DNA of 46,044 nt. It comes from Mesorhizobium sp. B2-7-1. Lineage in GTDB: Bacteria; Pseudomonadota; Alphaproteobacteria; Rhizobiales; Rhizobiaceae. Position numbers and translations under genes: made by a program. Location: the NCBI RefSeq assembly GCF_006440735.1, contig NZ_VFUA01000036.1, forward strand, positions 7,501 to 53,544, in the 5' to 3' direction. The notes under the pieces are model-generated. The model was given only the letters and a program-made list of their open reading frames with translations, was not told where the DNA came from and searched no databases. Of this stretch, positions 20,445 through 28,135 are shown piece after piece (positions within the stretch are counted from its first letter, which is position 1; each line of letters opens with the position of its first letter).

Positions 20445-21026
20445 ATGAACGAGCGTCGCAAATCGCTGGAAACACAGGAAGAACTGCTCGACCGTGGCTG
20501 GCATCTGGCGCGCACGCCGCTGGAGATCGACGTCACCGAGGTCGAATATGCCCTGATGCGCTCCTACGAGGCTTTCGGCCACTGGCAGGCGGAATGTCTG
20601 GCGACAGTGATCGAGTTTTCGGCCAGCGGGCCGGAAAACGCGCTGCTCCACATCATCAGGATGAACGACCGGCCCAAGAGCGTCCGCGATCTCGCCCAGA
20701 TGACCAACCGCGATGACGTTCCCAACATCCAGTACAGCCTTCGCAAGCTGTTGAAGGGCAGGCTGATCACGCGCACCGGCAGCGGCAGGGCCGGTGTGAC
20801 CTATGAGGTGACGCCGCTCGGTCACCGGGTGACGGAGCGCTATGCCGATATCCGTTCGGTCCTGCTCATCGAAGCGGTGAAGCGCATTCCCGAAATGGCC
20901 GAAAAGCTCGAGGACGTCGCGCGCACCCTGGAGTTGATGACGGGCATCTATGAGCAGGCGGCGCGCGCCGCCGCCACCCATCGCCGCCGTCATCCGCAGC
21001 CGGAACCCGCCGGCAAGGAGGATTAG
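20445..21026 (+). CDS. Winged-helix MarR-like transcriptional regulator
   Basis: A 193-residue predicted DNA-binding protein. After a charged N-terminus (RRKSLETQEELLDRGWHLAR) comes a winged-helix domain at about residues 65-140: LLHIIRMNDRPKSVRDLAQM, then the recognition region RDDVPNIQYSLRKLLKGRLI and a wing with VTYEVTPLGHRVTERY. A C-terminal helix probably serves dimerisation. The ATG at 20445 is chosen because GGAGGGAG precedes it; a GTG at 20409 would add 12 residues. It is divergent from the LLM monooxygenase and probably represses that operon and itself via the 20363-20391 palindrome. The stop overlaps the convergent EamA gene by 4 bases. Confidence 0.8.
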   Translation: MNERRKSLETQEELLDRGWHLARTPLEIDVTEVEYALMRSYEAFGHWQAECLATVIEFSASGPENALLHIIRMNDRPKSVRDLAQMTNRDDVPNIQYSLRKLLKGRLITRTGSGRAGVTYEVTPLGHRVTERYADIRSVLLIEAVKRIPEMAEKLEDVARTLELMTGIYEQAARAAATHRRRHPQPEPAGKED

Positions 21027-21955
21027 CTCCGGGACGAAGCCGGTTCGATCCGGACCGACGCCGACGCACCGGTCTGGCTCTGCGCTTTCGTCGTGATGAA
21101 AACGCCGGCGGTGATGATGGCCGCGCCCAGCCAGGTCAGAAGCTGGTAGTGCTCGCCAAGGAAGAGCGTGCCGGCGAACAGGCCGACGGCCGCCGCCACA
21201 TAGCCGATCTGGCTGAGATAGACCGGCCCGCCGACTGCCTGCAGGCGGAAGAAGAAGGCGAACATCGCGGATGCAGACGCAACCTGGCCGACGACCACAA
21301 GCGGCACGGCCCCGAGCGGGACGAAGGCATGCGTGCCCAGAAGGCCGAGGATGCCGATCAGAAGCAGCGTGGCCGAGGCCAGGTGACTGCCGACCGCCAG
21401 CTCGATCGGGCCGGTGTCCTGCGGCCAGTCGACGGTACGGTAGATGTTGCCGGCGGCAAGACTGACCGGGATGAGCAGGCCGATCGCCACCCAGAAATAA
21501 TCGGCCGGTTGGCCGGCTTCGCCGCGCGTCAGCGCGACCATCGCCGCGCCGACGAAGCCGACGGCGATGCCGATGACGCCGAGCAGATTGGGGCGCCTGA
21601 CACCGAGCAGGATCGAGAACACCAGCGTGATCACCGGCGACAGCGTGAACATGATGCCGGTGTAGCCGGCGCCGAGATGCGGGATGGCCGAGAACATCAA
21701 AAGATTGGGGATGGCGTAGGAGATCGCCGCGGTGACGAAGAAATAACGCAGCTTGTGCGGCGTCAGCCGGATGCGTTCGCCGCGCAAGAGAAGCGCCAAA
21801 AGCAGCACGCCGCCGGCGCCCAGCGAAATGACGAAGGCCCAGACCATGGCCGGCACGCCAGCGGCGGTCGCGAGCTTGCCGAATGGCAGCGTCATGCCGA
21901 GCAATCCGCCCGTCACCACCAGAAGGCCGATCGCCGAGTCCCAGAGAAATTTCAT
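21023..21955 (-). CDS. EamA/DMT-family membrane exporter
   Basis: A 310-residue inner-membrane protein with about ten hydrophobic segments and two EamA repeats (residues about 7-142 and 160-290), the drug/metabolite transporter architecture. Motifs include GAGYTGIMFTLSPVITLVFS in repeat 1 and SQIGYVAAAVGLFAGTLFLG in repeat 2. Substrates of this family range from amino acids to drugs and are not predictable here. The start has AGGAC upstream. It is divergent from a MarR regulator whose probable operator lies in the shared 99-base spacer, suggesting repression relieved by the exported compound. Confidence 0.87.
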   Translation of the reverse strand: MKFLWDSAIGLLVVTGGLLGMTLPFGKLATAAGVPAMVWAFVISLGAGGVLLLALLLRGERIRLTPHKLRYFFVTAAISYAIPNLLMFSAIPHLGAGYTGIMFTLSPVITLVFSILLGVRRPNLLGVIGIAVGFVGAAMVALTRGEAGQPADYFWVAIGLLIPVSLAAGNIYRTVDWPQDTGPIELAVGSHLASATLLLIGILGLLGTHAFVPLGAVPLVVVGQVASASAMFAFFFRLQAVGGPVYLSQIGYVAAAVGLFAGTLFLGEHYQLLTWLGAAIITAGVFITTKAQSQTGASASVRIEPASSRS

Positions 21956-22006
21956 CGGACTGTCCTGTCGCTGCGAGACCGCTTGGCGGCCGGTTCTTGT
22001 TGCGGT

Positions 22007-22043
22007 AAGATAGCGTAAAGATTCTTTATGTCAAGATACTTTG
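22007..22043. promoter_or_regulatory. Candidate MarR operator in the EamA-MarR spacer
   Basis: Repeated AAGAT motifs at 22007, 22018 (AAGATTCTTTA) and 22033 (AAGATACTTTG), the last two each nearly palindromic. CTTTA-TG-TCAAG forms an imperfect dyad between them. Position between divergent genes supports an operator; the exact footprint is inferred. Confidence 0.5.
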
Positions 22044-22054
22044 CGGTGAGCCAT

Positions 22055-22537
22055 ATGGATCGAGCGGGAAAGGCTATGGAGCAGTGGCGACGGGAGCGAC
22101 CGGACCTCGACGTGTCGCCGATGGGCGTCATCGGGCGTCTGAACGAGGCCTCGTCGCTGATCGCCCGCGACCGGCTCGCGCCGGTCTTTGCCCGCTTCGG
22201 GCTGCAATCCGGCGAATTCGACGTGTTGGCAACGCTGCGCCGCTCCGGCGCGCCTTATGCGCTGACGCCGACGGAGCTCTATGAGGCGACGATGGTGACG
22301 TCGGGCGCCATGACCGCACGCCTCGATCGCCTGGAGAAGGCCGGCCTGACCCGGCGCGCGCCGCACCCCAGCGACCGGCGTGGCGTTGTCGTCGAGCTCA
22401 CCGCGAAAGGCCGCGAGCTTATCGACGAGGCACTTGCCGCCCACGTCGCCAACGAGCATGAGATTCTCGCCGGTTTGACGCATGAGGACCATGAAATGCT
22501 GGCGAAACTGCTGGAAAAACTGATCGTCAGTCTTTGA
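22055..22537 (+). CDS. MarR-family transcriptional regulator
   Basis: A 160-residue winged-helix regulator. The MarR core is clear: LQSGEFDVLATLRRSG, then the recognition helix region LYEATMVTSGAMTARLDRLEKAGL and the wing with RRAPHPSDRRGVVVELTAKG. The ATG at 22055 is preferred because GGTGAG lies 5 bases upstream, while the in-frame ATG at 22028 falls inside the putative operator. Divergent from the EamA exporter, so it likely senses a compound and controls export. A mosaic repeat starts 7 bases after its stop codon. Confidence 0.88.
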   Translation: MDRAGKAMEQWRRERPDLDVSPMGVIGRLNEASSLIARDRLAPVFARFGLQSGEFDVLATLRRSGAPYALTPTELYEATMVTSGAMTARLDRLEKAGLTRRAPHPSDRRGVVVELTAKGRELIDEALAAHVANEHEILAGLTHEDHEMLAKLLEKLIVSL

Positions 22538-22543
22538 CCAAAA

Positions 22544-22636
22544 GCAATTCCAGGAAAAGTGTGAAGCGGTTTTCCGTTCGGAATTGCGCCAAAACAAAGA
22601 GATGGACCGGTTCAGCGTTTCCGTGAAACGGTGAAC
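22544..22636. repeat. Bipartite mosaic repeat, arm type gcaattcc
   Basis: Unit 1: GCAATTCC (22544-22551) and GGAATTGC (22580-22587) around AGGAAAAGTGTGAAGCGGTTTTCC-type core. Unit 2 (to about 22636) is diverged but keeps the inner CGTTT-CCGTG-AAACG hairpin. It separates the MarR gene from the end of the ABC-HTH chimera. Confidence 0.75.
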
Positions 22637-22639
22637 GTT

Positions 22640-23185
22640 CTAGCGGTTCGCGGCAAGCCCCAGCCGATCGGCCATCCTGATGAGGTCGGGCAGCGTGGCG
22701 GCTTGCATTTTGCGCATGACCTGCGCGCGATTGACCTTCACCGTGATCTCGCTGACGCCAAGCTCGCCGGCGACCTGCTTGTTGAGCAGGCCGGTGACGA
22801 CGAGGGTCATCACGTCGCGTTCGCGCGCGTTGGGCGTGGCGAAGCGTTCTCGAAGCTCAGCCATGAGCCCCGCGTCGAGGCGCTGCGCCCGGTCCGTCTC
22901 GAGCCCCGCCCGATCGCGATCCTCGGCTTCGCCACCCTTGGCGGCCTCGATGGCATTGACGACGACCACGGCGACCCCGGAGCAAGGGCCGGTGACCGGC
23001 TGCCCCTGAAAGCTGACGCTGCCGCCGCTCGGCCGGATCAGGCCGGCGATGGCCCGCAGAAGCGTCGACTTGCCCGACCCCGAGCGGCCAAGCAGCCCGA
23101 CGATTTCTGCGGAACGCAGTGTCAGGTCGACATTGTCGAGAACGACCAGCTGGTCGGACGCCCCTGCCGCCGTCGAGGCGGACAA
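22640..23185 (-). pseudogene. Chimera: ABC ATPase stump fused in frame to a FixJ/NarL-type HTH
   Basis: Residues about 1-75 are the start of a nitrate/sulfonate-type ABC ATPase (QLVVLDNVDLTL, Walker A GRSGSGKSTLLRAIAGL, then GPCSGVAVV). Everything after that point is missing: no Q-loop, signature motif or Walker B. The frame continues directly into the tail of a response regulator (about 75-181; RERFATPNARERDVMTLVV, then LNKQVAGELGVSEITVKVNR), a LuxR-type HTH without its receiver domain. The open frame begins at a TTG with no good ribosome binding site and lies out of frame with the permease upstream. I read it as the product of deletions; whether the 181-residue frame is translated is unknown. 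Confidence 0.75.
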
Positions 23186-24138
23186 GCATCAGGCGGCCCC
23201 ACACCCAGCTGAAGGGCGCCATCAGCCGCTTCATCAACCGCGTGCGCTGCATGATGCTGTAGACCCAGGAACGCGGCTTGTCCTGGCTCGCCGTCTGCTC
23301 GAAGCGGAACTTCTCCGCCCAGGCGACGATCGGGCGGAACAGCAACTGGTCGTAGAGAAGGATCAGCACCGCCATCATGCCGACAGCCCAGGCATCGGCG
23401 GAAAAATTCTTCCGATCGATGGCGAGCGCCAGGTAGGAGCCGGATACCCGGCAGCTGGACAGTGGTGTTGCCGACGGTGATCGCCTCGGAGGCGACGACG
23501 AAGAACCAGCCGCCCGACATCGACATCATGGTGTTCCAGATCAGCCCGGGCGCCGCGAATGGGGGCTCCAGCCGCCAGAAGCGCTGCCGGGTGGAAAGCC
23601 CGTAGCCGCGGCTCACCTCGTCGAGGTCATGCGGAACGGTGCGCAGCGACTGATAGAAGGAGAAGGCCACGTTCCAGGCCTGGCTGGTGAAGATGGCGAA
23701 GATCGAGGCGCATTCGGCCCCGAGCTGGCTTCCCGGAAACAGCCCCATGAAGAAGGTGACGGTGAAGGTCAGGAAGCCGAGCACCGGCACCGATTGCAGG
23801 ATGTCGAGCGCCGGGACGATGACCGGCTCGGCGCGACGGCTCTTGGCGGCCAGCGTGGCGATGATGAAAGTGAAGATGAGCGACGCGATGATCGCGGCGA
23901 ACATGCGCAGCGTCGTGCGCAGCGCGTATTCAGGCAGATGGCCGATGTCGAGCGACACCGGGGCGACCGACAGCGCATCCAGCGAAGCGCGCATGTCTCC
24001 GCCGCCGCGCAGCACAAGGACGATCGCGGCGACCAGGAGAGCGAAGGCCACGAGGTCGTAGCCGTTGGGCAGCAAGCGGGCGCGGACAAGGGCGGCGACG
24101 GCGCTTCGCCTGGAGCGGTCGTTGGGAAGAAACACCAT
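23167..24138 (-). pseudogene. Frameshifted and truncated ABC transporter permease
   Basis: The first permease domain of a nitrate/sulfonate-type, double-domain ABC permease is well preserved (YALRTTLRMFAAIIASLIF, the EAA-like region DLDEVSRGYGLSTRQRFWRL, then SEAITVGNTTVQLPGI). At 23442-23443 one extra base shifts the frame. Restoring it gives GSYLALAIDRKNF and continues with MMAVLILLYDQLLFRPIVAW to RLMLVRLD. There the permease stops and ATPase-like sequence begins, so the second membrane domain expected in this family (about 580 residues in total) is absent. ATG 24138 is the likely original start; the frame also opens further upstream at 24288. Confidence 0.75.
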
Positions 24139-24347
24139 GGCGGGCCTCGGCGACAAGGAAGGCCGCCCGGACGCGGCAAAGCGCGTCCGCCAGAAGCTCG
24201 GGCGGCTATCCAGTTTCCATTTCTGATTGGGCAATCGCCGGTGGCGAAGGCACGCCATCCTTGTTTCACCGGCCCGCAGGCCAGTCAAAGCTGTGATGGT
24301 ATAAGGCGGCTATACGAAGGTATAGGCGCCTCCGAAGAGATCTCTGG

Positions 24348-24773
24348 CTAGTTGCGGTCGTCCGGAAAGCTCGGGATCGGCATGAACTCGACGCCGTCCT
24401 CGGCGAGGCTCTGCGCCTCTTCGGGCGTCGCTTCGCCATAGATGCCGCGCGCATCGGTCTCGCCGAAATGGATCTTGCGCGCCTCTTCGGCGAACTTGTC
24501 GCCGACATAGTCGGCGTTCTCGCGCACCTTCTCGGCCAGCGCCTTCAGCTGCGCCAGCGCCTGCTTCTGCGCCTCGCCCATGGCGAGAGCGACCTTTTCC
24601 TGTTTGCGGGACGTCGAGACGGCCGGCGCCATCAGCGCCTTCTCGACCTTGGGCGATCCGCAGCTCGGGCAATCGACGAAGCCGCGCTTCTTCTGGGTGT
24701 CGAAGTCGTCATTGCTGCGGAACCACGCCTCGAATTCGTGCTCGTGCTCGCAGATCAGGGAAAAACGGATCAA
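24348..24773 (-). CDS. DUF1178 family protein with an N-terminal zinc-ribbon-like motif
   Basis: A 141-residue conserved proteobacterial protein of unknown function. Its N-terminus IRFSLICEHEHEFEAWFRSN followed by VDCPSCGSPKVEKALMAP looks like a small metal-binding ribbon. A helical central part and the conserved C-terminus (GIYGEATPEEAQSLAEDGVE, FMPIPSFPDDRN) complete the family pattern. Its ATG overlaps the stop of the nitrilase-family gene (ATGA, 4 bases), so it is the last gene of the comF-grxC-nitrilase-DUF1178 operon. Confidence 0.88.
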   Translation of the reverse strand: MIRFSLICEHEHEFEAWFRSNDDFDTQKKRGFVDCPSCGSPKVEKALMAPAVSTSRKQEKVALAMGEAQKQALAQLKALAEKVRENADYVGDKFAEEARKIHFGETDARGIYGEATPEEAQSLAEDGVEFMPIPSFPDDRN

Positions 24774-25636
24774 GAGGCTGCACCCCTGAGACGCGGCGCC
24801 TCGCCTGCGCCGGCATTGACGGTGAAGTCCCGCGCGTTCTTCAGGTTGGGTATCTTGCGGCGCGCGGCAAGCGACTGCGCCGGATCGATCTCGGCGACGA
24901 TCACGCCGGGCTCGTTATGCGCGGCCTCGGCGACGATGCGCCCCCACGGATCGACGATCAGCGAGTGGCCATAAGTCTCGCGCCCGTCCTCGTGCAGGCC
25001 GCCTTGCGCGGCAGCGACGACATAGGCGCCGTTCTCGATGGCACGGGCGCGCAGCAGCACATGCCAATGCGCTTCGCCGGTCTGGCGCGTGAAGGCGGCG
25101 GGCACCGTCAGCACTTCGGCCCCGGCCATCGCCTCGGCGCGGAACAGCTGCGGGAAGCGCAGGTCGTAGCACACGGCAAAGCCAAGCTTCGTCCCGTTGA
25201 TATCGGTCACGGCCGCTTGCGTTCCCGGCTCGTAGGCCGCGGATTCGCGCCAGCTCTCGCCATTGTCGAGATCGACGTCGAACATATGGATCTTGTCGTA
25301 GCCGGCGATCGCGGCGCCGTCGGGCGAAAACAGGAAGGCGCGGTTGGCGAGCTTGCCGTCGGCGCGACGGATCGCCGTCGAGCCGATATGCAGGTAGATG
25401 CCGAGCTCCTTCGCCAAGCTGCGCGCCGTTGCCACGACGATGTCCTTATCCTCGGTGGTGAAAGCGGCCGCACCGGCTTCCTTGTCGCGCACCAGCGCAC
25501 CGGTCATTTCCGGCGTCTGGACGTAGGTCGCGCCCTGCCCGGCGGCCTGGCGGACCAGGATCTCCATGTCGGCGGCGTTGCGTTCCGGGCTGGTGCCCGA
25601 ACGCATCTGCACGGCGGCGGCCTTGAAACTACCCAT
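24770..25636 (-). CDS. Carbon-nitrogen hydrolase (nitrilase superfamily, Nit-like amidase)
   Basis: A cytoplasmic amidase of 288 residues. The Glu-Lys-Cys triad is visible: E43 in QTPEMTG, K115 in YDKIHMFDV and C156 in AVCYDLRFPQLFR. It resembles the Nit1/Nit2 branch, whose members hydrolyse alpha-keto acid amides or deaminated glutathione, which would fit a gene next to a glutaredoxin. The substrate is not proven by sequence. The ATG at 25636 is preferred because AGGAG sits 6 bases upstream. An ATG at 25642 overlaps the grxC stop. Confidence 0.9.
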   Translation of the reverse strand: MGSFKAAAVQMRSGTSPERNAADMEILVRQAAGQGATYVQTPEMTGALVRDKEAGAAAFTTEDKDIVVATARSLAKELGIYLHIGSTAIRRADGKLANRAFLFSPDGAAIAGYDKIHMFDVDLDNGESWRESAAYEPGTQAAVTDINGTKLGFAVCYDLRFPQLFRAEAMAGAEVLTVPAAFTRQTGEAHWHVLLRARAIENGAYVVAAAQGGLHEDGRETYGHSLIVDPWGRIVAEAAHNEPGVIVAEIDPAQSLAARRKIPNLKNARDFTVNAGAGEAPRLRGAAS

Positions 25637-25638
25637 GG

Positions 25639-25902
25639 TCATCTCCTATTGGCGAGCATTGCATCCAGCCGGCCCTGCGACTCCAGATCGTGGAGGTCGT
25701 CGCAGCCGCCGACATGCGTGTCGCCGATGAAAATCTGCGGAAAAGTGGCTCGCCCATGCGCTTTGGAGATCATTTCCTGGCGCAGTTCCGGCGAGAACGA
25801 GGCATCGTGCTCGGTATAGGCTACCCCTTTGCGGTCGAGCAGCCGCTTGGCGGCGCTGCAGTAGCCGCACATCATGCGGGTATAGATTGTCACATCAGCC
25901 AT
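25639..25902 (-). CDS. grxC: Glutaredoxin 3 (GrxC-type)
   Basis: An 87-residue glutathione-dependent thiol oxidoreductase reducing disulfides and ribonucleotide reductase in the cytoplasm. The dithiol active site is CGYC (C12-C15) rather than the more common CPYC. The cis-proline motif TFPQIFIGD and the glutathione-binding GGCDDLHDLESQG are present. The start at 25902 (MADVTIYTR) gives the normal family length; the frame upstream to 25971 is not glutaredoxin-like. It lies 71 bases after comF and is followed immediately by the nitrilase gene. Confidence 0.93.
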   Translation of the reverse strand: MADVTIYTRMMCGYCSAAKRLLDRKGVAYTEHDASFSPELRQEMISKAHGRATFPQIFIGDTHVGGCDDLHDLESQGRLDAMLANRR

Positions 25903-25973
25903 TGGCCGGCAATCCTCGCGCATGCCGTCCAGTGAGGTACGAAAACGACGTGCGGCAAACAACAAACTCAAAC

Positions 25974-26774
25974 CTATATAGTCGCGGACTCATCGGGCCG
26001 AAAGTCCCCAGGCAGGACGCGGGCGAAAGTCAGGATGTCGACCGCTCCGGCGCCGCCCCGCTTCAGCGCCTTGGCGACCGCCCGCACCGTTGCGCCGGTG
26101 GTGTAGACATCGTCGACGACCAGCACCCGGCGGCCCGCTATCTCGATTTCGGCGTCCGGCTGCACGCGAAAGGCGGCGCGCACATTCTCCTCGCGCTCGT
26201 ACCGTTCGAGCCCGACCTGCTGGCGCGTCAGCTTCACGCGCCTGATCGCGGATGGCGAGAAGGGCAGCCCGCCGAGCTTTGCAACGGCCCGTCCGAGCTC
26301 CGCCGACTGGTTGAACTGACGCCGGAAGAAGCGCCGCCAATGCAACGGCACCGGCACGACCAGGTCGGCCTCAGCGATCAGCTCCGCGCCAGCACGCATC
26401 ATCCAGTTCGCCATCCAGGGCGCGAGGTCGGTGCGGTCCTGATATTTCAGCCCTTGCACCATCTGCCGCGCGACGCCTGAATAGACGACGGCCGCCCGCG
26501 CCCGCTCGAAGGGTGGCGGATCGGCGATCGCTTCGGCGGAAAGAAACCCCTCGCCCATATCGTGGGTGAAGGGCGTGCCCATCACCGGGCACCAGGGTTT
26601 CTCCAGCAGCCTCAGCTTCGGCCAACAGGCGCCGCACAAAACGCCGGGCTGCGACACATGGCGACGGCAGCCCGCGCAAACCGGCGGAAACAACAGGCGC
26701 GCCGGCCAGGCCAGCGCCTGCCGCGTCACATCCTGGACCGCTATGGTCTTGATCTTGCGCACTGGATCAGCCAC
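25974..26774 (-). CDS. comF: ComF-family phosphoribosyltransferase-like protein
   Basis: Related to ComF, which takes part in DNA uptake in naturally competent bacteria; in rhizobia its role is unproven. The N-terminal zinc-finger pattern CAGCRRHVSQPGVLCGAC and the PRPP-binding loop VLVVDDVYTTGATVRAVAKA are clear. In between are VPVPLHWRRFFRRQFNQSAEL and a basic R/K segment. The start is uncertain: I use a GTG at 26774 (VADPVRKIKT), because upstream codons would run into the divergent methyltransferase. Product about 266 residues. First gene of the comF-grxC-nitrilase-DUF1178 group. Confidence 0.85.
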   Translation of the reverse strand: MADPVRKIKTIAVQDVTRQALAWPARLLFPPVCAGCRRHVSQPGVLCGACWPKLRLLEKPWCPVMGTPFTHDMGEGFLSAEAIADPPPFERARAAVVYSGVARQMVQGLKYQDRTDLAPWMANWMMRAGAELIAEADLVVPVPLHWRRFFRRQFNQSAELGRAVAKLGGLPFSPSAIRRVKLTRQQVGLERYEREENVRAAFRVQPDAEIEIAGRRVLVVDDVYTTGATVRAVAKALKRGGAGAVDILTFARVLPGDFRPDESATI

Positions 26775-26839
26775 GTGAAAAGAAACCCCGCGCCACCTTA
26801 GCACCACTCCGGCATGCGCGGACAACAGGAAGCTCTTCA

Positions 26840-27712
26840 GTGCAGCCCTTGATCGACACCGAGCTCTGGCTCGCGCGCAAGCGCAGGGCTCTCGCCCGCC
26901 CCGTCGAAGGCGTCGATTTCCTGATGCGGCGCGCCGCGGAAGACCTTGCCGACCGGCTGGACGCCGTCGAGCGCCGCTTCGGCAAGGCGGCGGCGCTGTT
27001 CTGCCAGACATCGGCGGCAGCCGACGTGCTTGCCCGCAGCGGCAAGGTCGGCGAAATCGTGCGCGTCGAGATGGACGAAGCGTTCCTGGCCGGCGGCCCC
27101 GGCCTGGTGGTGCCGCCGGAGACCGTGCCGTTCGAGGAGGGCAGCCTCGATCTCGTCGTCTCCCTGCTCTCGTTGCACGCGATGAACGACATTCCCGGCG
27201 TGCTCGCGCAAATCCGCCGGGCGTTGAGGCCGGACGGGCTGTTCCTCGGCGCTCTCGCCGGCGCGGGCACCCTCGCGGAACTGCGAGAGAGCATGCTTGC
27301 GGCCGAGACGGAGCTTCACGGCGGCGCGAGCCCGCGCATTCTTCCCTTCACCGACGTGCGCGACGCGGGCGCGCTGCTGCAGCGCGCCGGCCTGGCATTG
27401 CCTGTCGCCGATGTCGAAACGGTCGCGGTGCGCTACGATACGCTGTTCGATCTGGCTGGCGACCTGCGCGCTATGGGCGAAACCAGCGCTCTCCTCGATC
27501 GCAGCCGTCGGCCGGCCGGCCGGCGCCTTTTTGCCCGCGCCGCCGAAATCTATGCCGAGCGGTTCTCGGATCCGGATGGACGTATCCGAGCAAGTTTCTC
27601 GATTGTCTGGATGTCCGGCTGGGCGCCCGACGCCTCGCAGCAAAAGCCGCTCAAGCCCGGCTCAGCCAAGGTCTCGCTGAAAGCTGTCTTGGAGAATCCG
27701 CCCAGGCGTTGA
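26840..27712 (+). CDS. SAM-dependent methyltransferase-fold protein (NDUFAF5/BioC-like)
   Basis: A 290-residue class I methyltransferase-like protein. The central fold shows LFCQTSAAADVLARSG, a strand-loop VPFEEGSLDLVVSLLSLHAM, then IRRALRPDGLFLGALAGAGT. The classic glycine-rich SAM motif I is weak. The overall pattern resembles the NDUFAF5 group (complex I assembly; an arginine hydroxylase in eukaryotes) more than BioC. Start GTG at 26840 with AGGA upstream. Divergent from comF, an arrangement common in alphaproteobacteria. Function is a family-level guess. Confidence 0.75.
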   Translation: MQPLIDTELWLARKRRALARPVEGVDFLMRRAAEDLADRLDAVERRFGKAAALFCQTSAAADVLARSGKVGEIVRVEMDEAFLAGGPGLVVPPETVPFEEGSLDLVVSLLSLHAMNDIPGVLAQIRRALRPDGLFLGALAGAGTLAELRESMLAAETELHGGASPRILPFTDVRDAGALLQRAGLALPVADVETVAVRYDTLFDLAGDLRAMGETSALLDRSRRPAGRRLFARAAEIYAERFSDPDGRIRASFSIVWMSGWAPDASQQKPLKPGSAKVSLKAVLENPPRR

Positions 27713-27728
27713 CTGCCTCGTCTCTGGA

Positions 27729-27828
27729 GCAATTCCAGGAAAAGTGTGAGCGGTTTTCCGCCCGGAATTGCGTGAAAACAAGAAGATAGAGTATTTCACT
27801 GTTTTTGTGAAACGGCGAAATGCTCTGG
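27729..27828. repeat. Bipartite mosaic repeat, arm type gcaattcc
   Basis: Unit 1: GCAATTCC (27729-27736) and GGAATTGC (27764-27771) with core AGGAAAAGTGTGAGCGGTTTTCC. Unit 2 to about 27828 has AGAGT...GCTCT ends and an inner TGTTTTTGTGAAAC-type hairpin. Located between the convergent methyltransferase and Flp pilin genes. Confidence 0.75.
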
Positions 27829-27844
27829 TGAATTTTCGGCTTCG

Positions 27845-28024
27845 TCAGTGGGAGAAGGCCTGGACCAGTCTGCTGTTGTTGTCGCTGAATAGCCACTGGA
27901 GCGCATCCATGGCCCTGCCGACGCCGCCGACGATTGCAAGCGACAGCACGGCAACGATCAGGCCATATTCGATGGCTGTGGCGCCCGTTTCATCTTGAAT
28001 GAATTGCTGCAGCAGGTTTTTCAT
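27845..28024 (-). CDS. Flp/Fap-type (type IVb) pilin
   Basis: A 59-residue prepilin. The Flp signature is complete: a short basic leader, the processing site DETGATAIEYGLIVAVLSLA with the conserved Glu at +5 region, and one hydrophobic helix. The product would be cleaved by a TadV/CpaA-type peptidase and assembled by a Tad machine, but no tad/cpa genes occur in this window, so it is an orphan copy. The start at 28024 is a choice between two ATGs (28030 adds two residues). The upstream spacer contains several TTAA motifs resembling CtrA half-sites. Confidence 0.9.
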   Translation of the reverse strand: MKNLLQQFIQDETGATAIEYGLIVAVLSLAIVGGVGRAMDALQWLFSDNNSRLVQAFSH

Positions 28025-28061
28025 GGTCATCCATCCCTTATGCAGAAATTCTAATGTCCTA

Positions 28062-28083
28062 CCCGTTAAGAAAGGTTAACGGG
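28062..28083. promoter_or_regulatory. TTAA-containing dyad upstream of the Flp pilin gene
   Basis: CCCGTTAA and TTAACGGG form an 8-bp inverted repeat around GAAAGG. With further TTAA copies at about 28089 and 28128 it resembles CtrA boxes (TTAA-N7-TTAA), although the spacing here is 6. Either a regulatory site or a small hairpin in the leader. Confidence 0.4.
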
Positions 28084-28135
28084 AAAGGCTTAACAGCGGG
28101 TGAAACGCCGCTGTGCAGGAAAATCATTAACCAAA

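Noticed and set aside
23430..23450. Programmed frameshift in the ABC permease
   Set aside because: No slippery heptamer or downstream stimulatory structure is evident, and the rest of the locus is also decayed, so mutation or sequencing error is likelier.
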